Positions 23,051 to 31,637 of a stretch of DNA of 64,000 nt are shown one piece after another. The notes beneath the pieces were generated by a model, which was given only the letters and a program-made list of their open reading frames with translations, made no database searches and was not told the DNA's origin. Position 1 is the first letter of the stretch; each line of letters starts with the position of its first letter. Made by a program: the position numbers and the translations under genes. Origin of the DNA: Stachybotrys elegans (lineage: Eukaryota; Ascomycota; Sordariomycetes; Hypocreales; Stachybotryaceae); contig JAGPNK010000001.1 of the NCBI GenBank assembly GCA_020746835.1, positions 2,790,001 through 2,854,000 on the forward strand, read 5' to 3'.

Positions 23051-23995
23051 ATGTCGCTGAGGCGCAAATCGGTGCCTCTACAAGCGCCCCTCCCTGAGCT
23101 CGGCCAGCCCAGACTTACTTCATGCCTACTCCCCTCGCCGGCACCGAGCCAAGCACCGCCGTCTGCGGCATCCGGGCCACCCGGGGCGAGCTCTGGCGAC
23201 GGCCTCATCAACCAGGCCAACGCCCTTGCGTGGATGACGTTTGAGCTCAACATACGCAGCATCGGGCTGCAGGCCAACCAGCTCGAGAAGGATATCAAGG
23301 CGCTCGTCATATGCACCGAGAGGGACAAGGAGTTCCGCGCCGAGAACGAGAAGCGCCTCCGCGAGGTGTGGCGCGAGGTCGTGGTCGTCCAGGAGCACCT
23401 GGCCACGGTGCGAAGCTGCCAGTCCAGCCTGGAGGCGGACATGGGCAGGCTGGGCCTCGAGTTTGCAGCGATGAGACGCCTGCTGGAGCACGAGGTGACG
23501 GAGCTGAAGCGGGGGTTCGAGCACTCGACTGCGCAGCTCGCCATGCTATCCTCGGAGGAGCCGCAGTCTCAGGATTCGGCCAAGTCGAGCCAGACAGTCC
23601 GGGTCGAGGCACCTCCCGCCCGCCGAGATGTCCCGCCAAAGCGCCCAGCGGTGAAGCCCCTTCTCACCCGCCGCGCCCACCAGATCATCGCGAAGCGCAT
23701 CAAGGAGGCCATCAGCTCCACGCGCCGCTGGAACAGCGACCACAAGACGACGACGCTCAAGGACCCCGAGTTTGTCGCAAACTACCTGAAGCAACAGTCG
23801 AAGCGCGACCAAGCCATGGCCGTCTTTATACAAAAGTCCATCCACCGGAGAATACGGGGTCGTATCCCGCGCTCCAGGTCTCGGCCGGAGAGTCTCGAGG
23901 AGTTTTGTCAGAACGTCAAGTGGAGTGATGTCACGGAAGCGATCGAGGACGTGCTCGTCAAGTCTGAGGAAAAGGCCATCGAAGCCTTGCACTAA
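23051..23995 (+). CDS. Orphan coiled-coil protein
   Basis: Frame open from an in-frame stop just before 22982. The ATG at 23051 (MSLRRKSVPL) gives 314 residues and an A at -3; the earlier ATG at 22982 gives 337. A Pro/Ser-rich start is followed at about residues 65-180 by a long helix with heptad character and many Glu/Arg/Leu (QANQLEKDIKALVICTERDK and EVWREVVVVQEHLATVR). A basic linker (PPKRPAVKPLLTRRAHQIIA) then leads to a charged C-terminal region of about 90 residues (WSDVTEAIEDVLVKSEEKAI). It has no membrane segment. I do not recognise the family; a fungal-specific structural or nuclear protein is possible. Start choice is uncertain. Confidence 0.6.
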   Translation: MSLRRKSVPLQAPLPELGQPRLTSCLLPSPAPSQAPPSAASGPPGASSGDGLINQANALAWMTFELNIRSIGLQANQLEKDIKALVICTERDKEFRAENEKRLREVWREVVVVQEHLATVRSCQSSLEADMGRLGLEFAAMRRLLEHEVTELKRGFEHSTAQLAMLSSEEPQSQDSAKSSQTVRVEAPPARRDVPPKRPAVKPLLTRRAHQIIAKRIKEAISSTRRWNSDHKTTTLKDPEFVANYLKQQSKRDQAMAVFIQKSIHRRIRGRIPRSRSRPESLEEFCQNVKWSDVTEAIEDVLVKSEEKAIEALH

Positions 23996-24498
23996 AAGAG
24001 ATGGCTTGGGGTGAAGTATTGGAGGTGCAAACAGCCTTGGAGCATCATCATGGGGAAACGATATCAACAGGAAATTGATAAGAGCATCTTGAGCAATGTC
24101 GGCACCACAAGCTTGCGGAGTACAATCAGCTACCAGCAGTTCTGTAACCGAATCTTAATAAGTCCTTTTTGAAACCGGCAACCCCTTTGTCCTAATCAAT
24201 ATGGTTGTGTCTAAAGGCCAAATACAAATTCCGTTGCCATCCCATCCATCCAAACGCCTTCCCATCTCGGAGTGGGAAAAAAAGAAGACTTCATCGATTG
24301 GCTGATGCCACCTAACGCCGTGGGGGATATATGTATATATATATACAGTGCAGCAATAAAGCCCTGCTGCACCAAGGATGTAAAACCAGGCCGGCAGACG
24401 TGATGGTAAGAATACAATGATCGTAAAGAAAAACAATGCCGTGCCGCCCACCCCGGGGCGTTGGGCATTAAGAAGAAGACCCCCCTTCTTGTAGGGCC
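23996..24498. other. Convergent 3' intergenic region
   Basis: Separates the stops of the coiled-coil gene (+) and TAF7 (-). A TATA dinucleotide patch lies at about 24330-24345. Nothing coding is supported. Confidence 0.5.
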
Positions 24499-26013
24499 TT
24501 AGTCGTCCGTCTCCATGCCGATGGACGACTTCTTGAGCTCAATCTCGGAGCGCAGCTGCTTGATCTGGCGCTCGAGGCGCTCGCGGAGGATCTTGTTCTG
24601 CGTCTTCTCGAGGTCGGCGGTGCTCTTGGCGAGCTGCTTCTCCATGTCGTGGATGATGTCCTTGACGCCCTGCTCCTCGTCGCGCTGGGCGCGCTCATCC
24701 TCGTCGAGGTCCTCGTCGTCGTCGTCGTCGTCGTCGTCGTCATCATCCTCGGACTCGTCGTCGGCCTCGATGCTCTCGTGCAGACCTCCGGCGGCGGCGG
24801 CGGGGGTCTCAGCCTGCGTCGCCATGGGTGTCGCCATGTCCATGCCCGTGGCGGGCGTCTCGGCCACCATCATGTCGTCGGCAAAGGCGGCCTCGAGGTC
24901 GGCCTCGAGGTCGTCACCGTCGCCAAAGAGCTCGTCGTCGTCGCCGCGGGGCGCGAAGTAGCTGTCGTCGGCCTCGCCCTCGGCGTCCTCATCGCCCATC
25001 TCCTCGTCGTCGGCGTCCTGGCGGCGATCATCCACCCACTCCCACTTGGTCGAGGCGGCCTTAGCGTCCTCGGCCAGTAGACGTTCAACCTCGGCCTCCT
25101 TGTCCTCGATCTCCTTGCGGCTGATGGTCTTGGCGAAGCGCCGGTTCACGCAGTCGTGCATGGGCGGCGTCAGACCGTGCGGCCACTTGAAGTTGGGGTC
25201 GATCATGGGCGGCAGCGCGATGTGGCGGGCCTCGTCCTCGTTCTTGACCTTGTCAATAACAAGCAGCATCTGGCAAATGTCGGCCGACTTCATGAATGAC
25301 TTCTTGTCCCACGTCTTCATCGATTCTGTAATCGTCGGCAGATCCACCATGACGGCAGCAAACGGCTGTCCCTTGACCGTCATGATGGCCCGCCGCGTAT
25401 CCTCCTCAAAGAACTTGAGCGCAATGTCGGCACCTCCCTGGCTCTTGTGCACGCCCATCTTGCCATTCTCCATGCACCATCGTACGTATTCGCAGTGCTC
25501 GCCTGGCGGCATGCGCAGGATGAACTGCTCCTCGATGGCAGGGTCCAGCTCGCGGTCGCTGGCTTCCGAGTCGTAGCCGTCGCCGGGCGGGTGGTGCGGC
25601 GGGCGGCCGCGGGGTTTGAGGACGAGCTGCGTAGCGCCAGGTTTGGGCGTCTGGCGAATCTTAATCTTTGTGTGCGGGTGTGCGCTCGACTTCGACGAGG
25701 GGGCGGCGTGCAGCGCGTCCTCGAGGTCTTCCTCGCGCTGGCGCTTCTTGCTCTCAACGAGCTTCTGCGTCGGCTTGGGCTGGCGGCCGGCCTTGGTCGT
25801 TACGGGCGGCTGCTCGGCGGGCGTCGGTGGCTGAGATGAGTGCACCTTGAGCTTCAGCTTGCGGTGGCCTTCGCTCGGCGTCACGGCCGATGCGGGCAAC
25901 GCGGATGCAGATGCTGAGGGTGTCGCGGCGTCGCCTACGACCGAGGACGAGCGGCTGATGTTGATTTTTAGGCGCGGCTTGGCGGGCGCCGCGCCTGGCT
26001 CGGGTCCAGACAT
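24499..26013 (-). CDS. TAF7: TFIID subunit TAF7 (TAFII55 family)
   Basis: Intronless frame of 504 codons from the ATG at 26013 (MSGPEPGAAPAKPRLKINIS); upstream codons in the same frame lack a good start context. The TAFII55 domain spans about residues 161-345. It begins EEQFILRMPPGEHCEYVRWC, then VDLPTITESMKTWD and SADICQMLLVIDKV, and closes with GLTPPMHDCVNRRF. The C-terminal third is acidic, with a run of Asp codons at about 24715-24745 (GAC repeat), and ends in a helical coiled coil (MEKQLAKSTADLEKTQNKIL). TAF7 binds TAF1 within TFIID and restrains its activity during preinitiation complex assembly. Confidence 0.93.
   Translation of the reverse strand: MSGPEPGAAPAKPRLKINISRSSSVVGDAATPSASASALPASAVTPSEGHRKLKLKVHSSQPPTPAEQPPVTTKAGRQPKPTQKLVESKKRQREEDLEDALHAAPSSKSSAHPHTKIKIRQTPKPGATQLVLKPRGRPPHHPPGDGYDSEASDRELDPAIEEQFILRMPPGEHCEYVRWCMENGKMGVHKSQGGADIALKFFEEDTRRAIMTVKGQPFAAVMVDLPTITESMKTWDKKSFMKSADICQMLLVIDKVKNEDEARHIALPPMIDPNFKWPHGLTPPMHDCVNRRFAKTISRKEIEDKEAEVERLLAEDAKAASTKWEWVDDRRQDADDEEMGDEDAEGEADDSYFAPRGDDDELFGDGDDLEADLEAAFADDMMVAETPATGMDMATPMATQAETPAAAAGGLHESIEADDESEDDDDDDDDDDDEDLDEDERAQRDEEQGVKDIIHDMEKQLAKSTADLEKTQNKILRERLERQIKQLRSEIELKKSSIGMETDD
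24714..24745. repeat. Trinucleotide repeat coding poly-Asp in TAF7
   Basis: Roughly ten consecutive GTC triplets on the + strand, read as GAC (Asp) in TAF7. A length-variable acidic tract is likely. Confidence 0.8.
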
Positions 26014-26731
26014 GTCAGGCAAGGCCTCGTGGGTCGTCCCACGGTGAGAGAGATCGGTTGCTGATGTCGATGTTTGGTGGTGAAGAAGTGCAGCCTCGAC
26101 GTTTACAAGGTGGATGCATTGTTCACCTTGACTTTGGAGCCTCCTGCCCAGGGTGTAGCGCCACAAAGGCTGTCTGGCGCCCTTGCGCCACAGCTCCACT
26201 CAGCGCGCAGCTCTGGTGCAGTTCTACGCCACGGTTATGCATGTACTGGCACTCATGTTATATCATGCTGCACTTTGGCGGCACAAGACTCCAACCGCCT
26301 ACAAATGCGAAAAGGTTAAATAGACCTCGTTTTCAGTGGAATTATTGGCCTCATGAATTTCGATTCGCCCACAGAGATTAGTGAGCAATCATGATGTATA
26401 CATATGGGGATTCCAAGACATGTATCAACCCTTCTATGTGATAGAAATCATGTCACTGAAACAAACTGATCATCATGATGGTGTATCTCGTACAAAATGT
26501 TTGGTTTGCTGTCTTAATATGGCATATGGCTTCCTTCAAGGAGACATAGATATCGAAAAGGAAAATAAAAAAGAGATCATGGGTAAACGATGGCGGTATC
26601 ATATTTTCAACTCCAGGACCCCGGTCCAAATGCAAATCCAATCCGTCAAAACGCCTGCAAAATGCCTTCATCGGCATCAAAGAGTGGGAGGTTTCCATCA
26701 GTATCGGCAGTTCGAGAGACAAGCCGGGCGT
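26014..26731. other. Intergenic, TAF7 promoter side
   Basis: Between two minus-strand genes: promoter and leader of TAF7 and 3' UTR of the fucosyltransferase-like gene. The middle (26330-26600) is relatively AT-rich. A + strand frame runs through it into the antisense of the next gene and is rejected. Confidence 0.5.
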
Positions 26732-28606
26732 TTACCACTGGATCCCTGTCCAGCCGTACTCGCCATCAACGTTGGCCCATCGACCTTTCTCAATAGCTTC
26801 CCACCCCATCATGACACCCAGCAGGCGGCATCCCAGAGCGCTCACGGCGCAAACAGTGTAGTCGCTGGCACCAGCGAGCACGGCGAGGTCCATAATATAG
26901 GCGCGGCCAATGAGACTCCGGAGCTGCAGCGTCGTAGCAGACGGTGGTGCGTGATGCCTGGCCTCCTCGTTGACGTCCTTCACTTGGACGCCCGAAGGTG
27001 CGTTCGCGCCGTTGTTCTTCCTATCAATTCCCAGGTTCCAGAACATGGGAGCAAAGAAGCCACCTTCCCAACCAAATGCCTCGTCCACAAAACGGCGCAG
27101 CGCATTTGGGTCTTCCTGGAGCTTAGCCTGTCGAACTGCCTCCTTGGAAGCGAGGCGGATACGGTCTTGGGCGGCCAAAGAACCAGAAAACTCGGGCAGA
27201 TGCAAGATGGTCGGATCGTCAGAGGCAAGAAGAGTGACGGCTTCGCGGTGGTGCGTCCAGGAGTTCTGTGTTGCGTTGTAGAATTCCTCCACAAGAACCT
27301 CTGCCCTTTGAATAAAGACTTCATTCGGAATATATGTGTCTCTGTACTGAAACTCAAAAGGGTGGCGGTCACCGCGTCGGATGTGGTAGCTCACGACCGG
27401 CATCGACTTCGTCAGTCCGCCCTCTGACTGGCCTTTGCGGATGAACTCGTCAATGCGCTTCCTCACGTATGGCTTGTCATCCTTGTTGAGATGAAACAAA
27501 GCTTCGTATCCTGTGCGTGCGAGCTTGTGGAAGTCCTGCACCTCGTTCTCAATCTCGGCGATTCGTCGGTGCTTAGCAAGAATAGCAGGGAAAATCTCCT
27601 TGGCCGTTGTGCTCGATACAGCCAAGTGACGAGCCTGGGCAGGGCAGGGAATGATGTGGTGTCGGGGAGGGGGTTGGCAGTCGGGGATGGGCGGCGGCTG
27701 GAAGATGGCCTTCCAGTCCCCATATGCCCATCGCGTATCGTCGATAAAGAATGCCCTTTCCTGCTCCTTGGCTAGTCCGTAGAAGGTCCAAAGCAGCATA
27801 AGGGTATTGCCCAGCCCAGCATCTGCGCTCTCGAGGACAAACGTCATGGACGTCTCACAGACAGGCTTTCCAAACATGGATTCTTCGTCCACCCCGACAA
27901 ACTGCCCAGGAACTTTGACAGTTTCCGACTTGAGGGCAGCGGGGAGCAGATTGGACTTTTCCGCCTCAAACACATCCACAAAGTAGTCGTCGGTCGCATC
28001 GTAGCTGAGAATGTTCGGCTCTGATTGGGACGTCGCCCTGCCGTGCTCTCCCCTTGAGAGCGTTGCCACCTCGCGACATTGGGCGTTCATTTCAGAGTAC
28101 TGTTCGAGGGAGAGGGGAAAGTCGTAGTCCTGTGGTACGAAGACGGTCCATCTGGATTGGCCTTGGTTGTCGGTGACGAGGAGAGGAGTCGGGAAATCGG
28201 GCAGAGCATCCTGGCCAACCATCTCAAACTCTTGTTGCGCAGTAAAGTAAGGCCATATGGCGGGCATAGCGGCCATGGTATTTTTGTATCGCAACGCAAT
28301 GCCCAGCGTATAGAATGAGAAGAAGAGCATCAACAAGTATGCCAGAAGCCTAAAGGGGCGGGGAGGCCTGGCAACGAGCACCTTTATAGAGGCGCTCCGT
28401 TTACGCCTGGGAACAAGCGCTGGCAGACCAGGAGAAGGCGGGGGTGAGAAGAGAAGGTGGTTGAAGCTGAAGCGAGAGGAAGAGGAAGACAACGGCCCGC
28501 GATCTTGAGCATTGTAGCTGGCGGCGCGTCGAAGATTTAGCCTAGGCGGTGCGACCATGACTTTGAGCGAGGCATCGTTGGGGGACAGATGCAGGCGGCC
28601 CGGCAT
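26732..28606 (-). CDS. Type II membrane protein with fucosyltransferase (FUT8/GT23-like) domain
   Basis: Intronless frame of 624 codons from the ATG at 28606. A basic, Ser/Pro-rich cytoplasmic tail of about 84 residues is followed by one hydrophobic segment at about 85-105 (LLAYLLMLFFSFYTLGIALR), the layout of a Golgi type II enzyme. The luminal part has SADAGLGNTLMLLWTFYGLA (nucleotide-sugar site region), VVSYHIRRGDRHPFEFQY around residue 405 and TLLASDDPTIL. Near the end it has LRSLIGRAYIMDLAVLAGAS followed by DYTVCAVSALGCRLLG. The HxRRGD motif, the ASDDP strand and the C-terminal cysteine-containing strand are the conserved elements of GDP-fucose-using alpha-1,6 and O-fucosyltransferases. 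Donor and acceptor are not known; the assignment is at fold level. Confidence 0.68.
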   Translation of the reverse strand: MPGRLHLSPNDASLKVMVAPPRLNLRRAASYNAQDRGPLSSSSSRFSFNHLLFSPPPSPGLPALVPRRKRSASIKVLVARPPRPFRLLAYLLMLFFSFYTLGIALRYKNTMAAMPAIWPYFTAQQEFEMVGQDALPDFPTPLLVTDNQGQSRWTVFVPQDYDFPLSLEQYSEMNAQCREVATLSRGEHGRATSQSEPNILSYDATDDYFVDVFEAEKSNLLPAALKSETVKVPGQFVGVDEESMFGKPVCETSMTFVLESADAGLGNTLMLLWTFYGLAKEQERAFFIDDTRWAYGDWKAIFQPPPIPDCQPPPRHHIIPCPAQARHLAVSSTTAKEIFPAILAKHRRIAEIENEVQDFHKLARTGYEALFHLNKDDKPYVRKRIDEFIRKGQSEGGLTKSMPVVSYHIRRGDRHPFEFQYRDTYIPNEVFIQRAEVLVEEFYNATQNSWTHHREAVTLLASDDPTILHLPEFSGSLAAQDRIRLASKEAVRQAKLQEDPNALRRFVDEAFGWEGGFFAPMFWNLGIDRKNNGANAPSGVQVKDVNEEARHHAPPSATTLQLRSLIGRAYIMDLAVLAGASDYTVCAVSALGCRLLGVMMGWEAIEKGRWANVDGEYGWTGIQW

Positions 28607-29106
28607 CTTGGCGACGAGGCTCTTGCAGCTATGTGTGTTGGGTAAGGACGGCTATCCGATACGATGGCTGACAGAATTATCAGCGATGGGCCGGATTGGA
28701 TGTATGCAACGAAGAGCCAGCCGGAGCCCGTTTGATGCAAGAAGACGGGGCGGTCCGAACTTTGACCAGCAGCTGCAAAGAAAGGGATGCGAATGATCGT
28801 CAGGTATCGTATCCGTTCATGGGAAACACAAAGGTCCCAGTTACTTTGCCACCAGGAAACCCCAGACGAGGGGAGAAGAGGACCAAGTGAAGGAAGTGAT
28901 CAGAGCGAGGTCTCAGCCAATGATGACGCTGATGATTGCCGTGATCGACACAAAGGTCGGTACCCGGTTGCAGATACCCGAGCAAATCACACCCACAAGG
29001 CGTAGTACAGACGGTTTATGCGTTGTGTCGGAGGGTTAGAAATAACATGTACAAAAGTCTTATTGAGACAAGATGGACAGAAGAATCGAAGGGTCTGTAA
29101 AGAAAA

Positions 29107-29147
29107 GGAAAGTAAAGTAAAGTAAAGAAGAACGAAAGTAAAGTAAG
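29107..29147. repeat. AAAGT pentamer tandem repeat
   Basis: The unit AAAGT recurs about six times in two short blocks separated by a few bases. It is a simple repeat in the 3 kb interval. Confidence 0.75.
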
Positions 29148-29944
29148 AGGCAAAGGAGCGTCGACGGAAGCAAATGGCTACTCCAGCCAACGAGACCTCA
29201 CGAGCTGAGGAGAGCAGCAGCGGGAGGGAAAGGCATCAGCAGAAGGCATCGTGGTCGGCGGAGGGCACCTTCAAGGTAATAAGTGAAGCGAGCTCAGGGC
29301 CGCCAATGCCACGGGAATGATTCGCATCTGGGGCTTGGGACGTTCGGGACTAGCTTGGCCCTCCTTGGGCTCGTATGTAGTATGTGTGGCGAGTTGGTAG
29401 AGGACGGGTATTGGAGGGGATGGTGGATTCAAGGGGCGGATCCGGGATACCCTTGGCTCGTGTCGCATCCAGCAAGTCGGAGCTAGAGGAGCCGCCGAGG
29501 CATAACGAAGGCATCCTGCATAGACATCGATGGGAGGGGAAGGGGATGGATCGGATGAGACAACAGCTGAGGGCCCTGCTGCTTGGGAGGTGACAAGAAA
29601 CATGAAACAAGAGGCTACCACACCTTGTCAAGCCACAGAGTAAGGGAAGAAATTTTTTTGAGAGAGCATCCAGAGACGGGATAAGCAACGAGAGCTGACG
29701 GAGCTGAGCGCCACGGCCACGGGGAGAAAGCAAGCTGAGCTGGCCTGCAGAGCTAGTCGGCGACATGACTTGCTAGATCGTACCATTCTCACATTCCTGC
29801 ATACACGATCCAGGACAGAAGCCAAGTGGCCCTCGCCAAGCCGACGAGGGAACGAACAGCCACTGTCGATCATCGAGGCCCCCATGGTCCAACTGCCGCG
29901 CGTGACTCGGTTTCCTCGGAAGAAGGAAGGGACATTACACTCTA

Positions 29945-29962
29945 GTACGGAGTACGGAGTAC
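29945..29962. repeat. Doubled TACGGAG motif
   Basis: The heptamer TACGGAG occurs twice in direct tandem and then a partial third time. Inverted or single copies (TACTCCGT) appear elsewhere in the window, near 37681 and 58811. Confidence 0.7.
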
Positions 29963-31637
29963 AGGGCAGAGAGAGACATGGGAAAGAAGGAGTATTGTCC
30001 AGTTACCTCATTTACGTAGCGACAGCGTGATAGATGGAAAGATGGAAGGAGCTGCGCGCCAATCATTCTTAGCTCCGTTTCATATTTGTGCAGGGGTTCT
30101 GGAGCCAGGGGGGACGACCCTTTGACCAATCCCATCGCGTCGGCCCCCTCTTGCCGGGCGACTTTGCCCCGCCCCTCTATCATGACATAAGGAGCTCTTG
30201 GCATGTTTGGGTGCGCTCTAGCTCGCCTCAACTTCAATACACCGCTATAGAGGCAGACGAGTGCGGGTTAATCTGTGATTCACGGTTCACAGGTATCTAT
30301 TATGTAGTTATATCCGTGTCTTCATTATTAAATACCCCCCATGATCATTAACTTCTTCCCCAAAACTCGACGTCGCCTCGCTGGCCTCGCCATCTTGGAT
30401 GGAGGCCCCTCCTCCCGTCTAGCCCAGACAACCACGTCGCAAGTTAAAGACAGTACCACAAGAATTTATCTGTCCGTCCTGTTTGCTTCTTCCACGAGAT
30501 CCATGCGTGACCCCCTCCCTCACTGCTTCAAGACATTCCCACACACACCGCCAGCGGACACGGTACTCCCGTAAGCCGTGGGATGACGGAGACCAGCACA
30601 ACATTACCATGTGCAATGAATGAATGAGAGCAACAGATTCCGTCGTGTCCATATTTAAGCTTGTTAGTCCATCAGCTCACTAAGTACGCATCGGGATGAC
30701 AGCCTCATATAAAACCCCCATCATTAGGATATTACCCAAGGTTACATCATAATACCCAGTCTGATACCTCCGTCGCTGCTCGGCCCATCCCGAAACCCAC
30801 CTCCCATCTCCATCAACAGCTGTTAGTGGTGTACTGTAGGTCTTTGTTGCAGCCTGCAAGTTATGTATAGCATGTTGATTCATCGGCTATTCACTCACAA
30901 TAACGATATTCATGGGAATCCCCTGCCTCTTCCACCTGGAGCTATCCGCGGCTATGGCCATCTTCACTACATTCATTTACCGCGCGGGGCTGATTCCAGA
31001 ATCTTTGAGACACTTTGGTTATATGTATCACTATGTAATTACAGTGGGCACGCACAGCCTGTCGCCGCAGGCCTGTGCCCTCTATCTTTTGTACATCCGT
31101 CTTCCCCTCTCTCGTTCGTTATAGGGAACCATAAGAAACGCGCGTATAAAAGGCTCGCACCAAGGCTGTAGGAATCCTCTGTTCTTGTAAATTGCCCATT
31201 ACGCGCCCTTGCCCGAATTAATCAACCAGCCAGGTATAAAAGACCGTATCCGTGTAGAAAGTGAAGGGGGAAGAAACAAAGGTAAAGTAGTGAAGAGAGA
31301 GAATAAGGGTTTGAGGTCGGAAAAGTGAAGAGGGAAGGAAAGTCGAGAAAGTCGAGAAAAGAGAGGTGAAACCAGACATCTCCCGTCATGGTCATCAGGA
31401 CAGTAACCGATTGGTAAAAGCAAACAAACAACTCCCTTGAAACCGCGCGTACATCTTTCTCCCTTCTCCCGCTAGGCAGATGAAAGACTCCGGGTATAGC
31501 GCAAATAATTCACAAACACCCCATTTCCTGCAACCGTAAAACTCCTGCTTGGTATTCCATCTTTGATTAGATGCCTGCTCCCATAATCGGGCTGAGGCCA
31601 CCAGCCGTCTTCAGTCGCCTTCTTCTTGTCGGCGATT

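Larger units (their letters stand above)
28607..31637. other. 3.0 kb gene-poor interval
   Basis: Lies upstream of the fucosyltransferase-like gene and downstream of the kinesin. I found only frames under 140 codons with no domain. It contains AAAGT-type tandem repeats (29107-29147) and a doubled TACGGAG motif (29945-29962). An AT-rich stretch spans about 30280-30360 and a purine-rich + strand patch 31255-31370, probably the kinesin 3' UTR. No tRNA or transposon end was recognised. Confidence 0.5.

Noticed and set aside
26381..27427. 348-codon + strand frame
   Set aside because: Its second half is antisense to the fucosyltransferase-like gene, and the first half has no domain or splice support.
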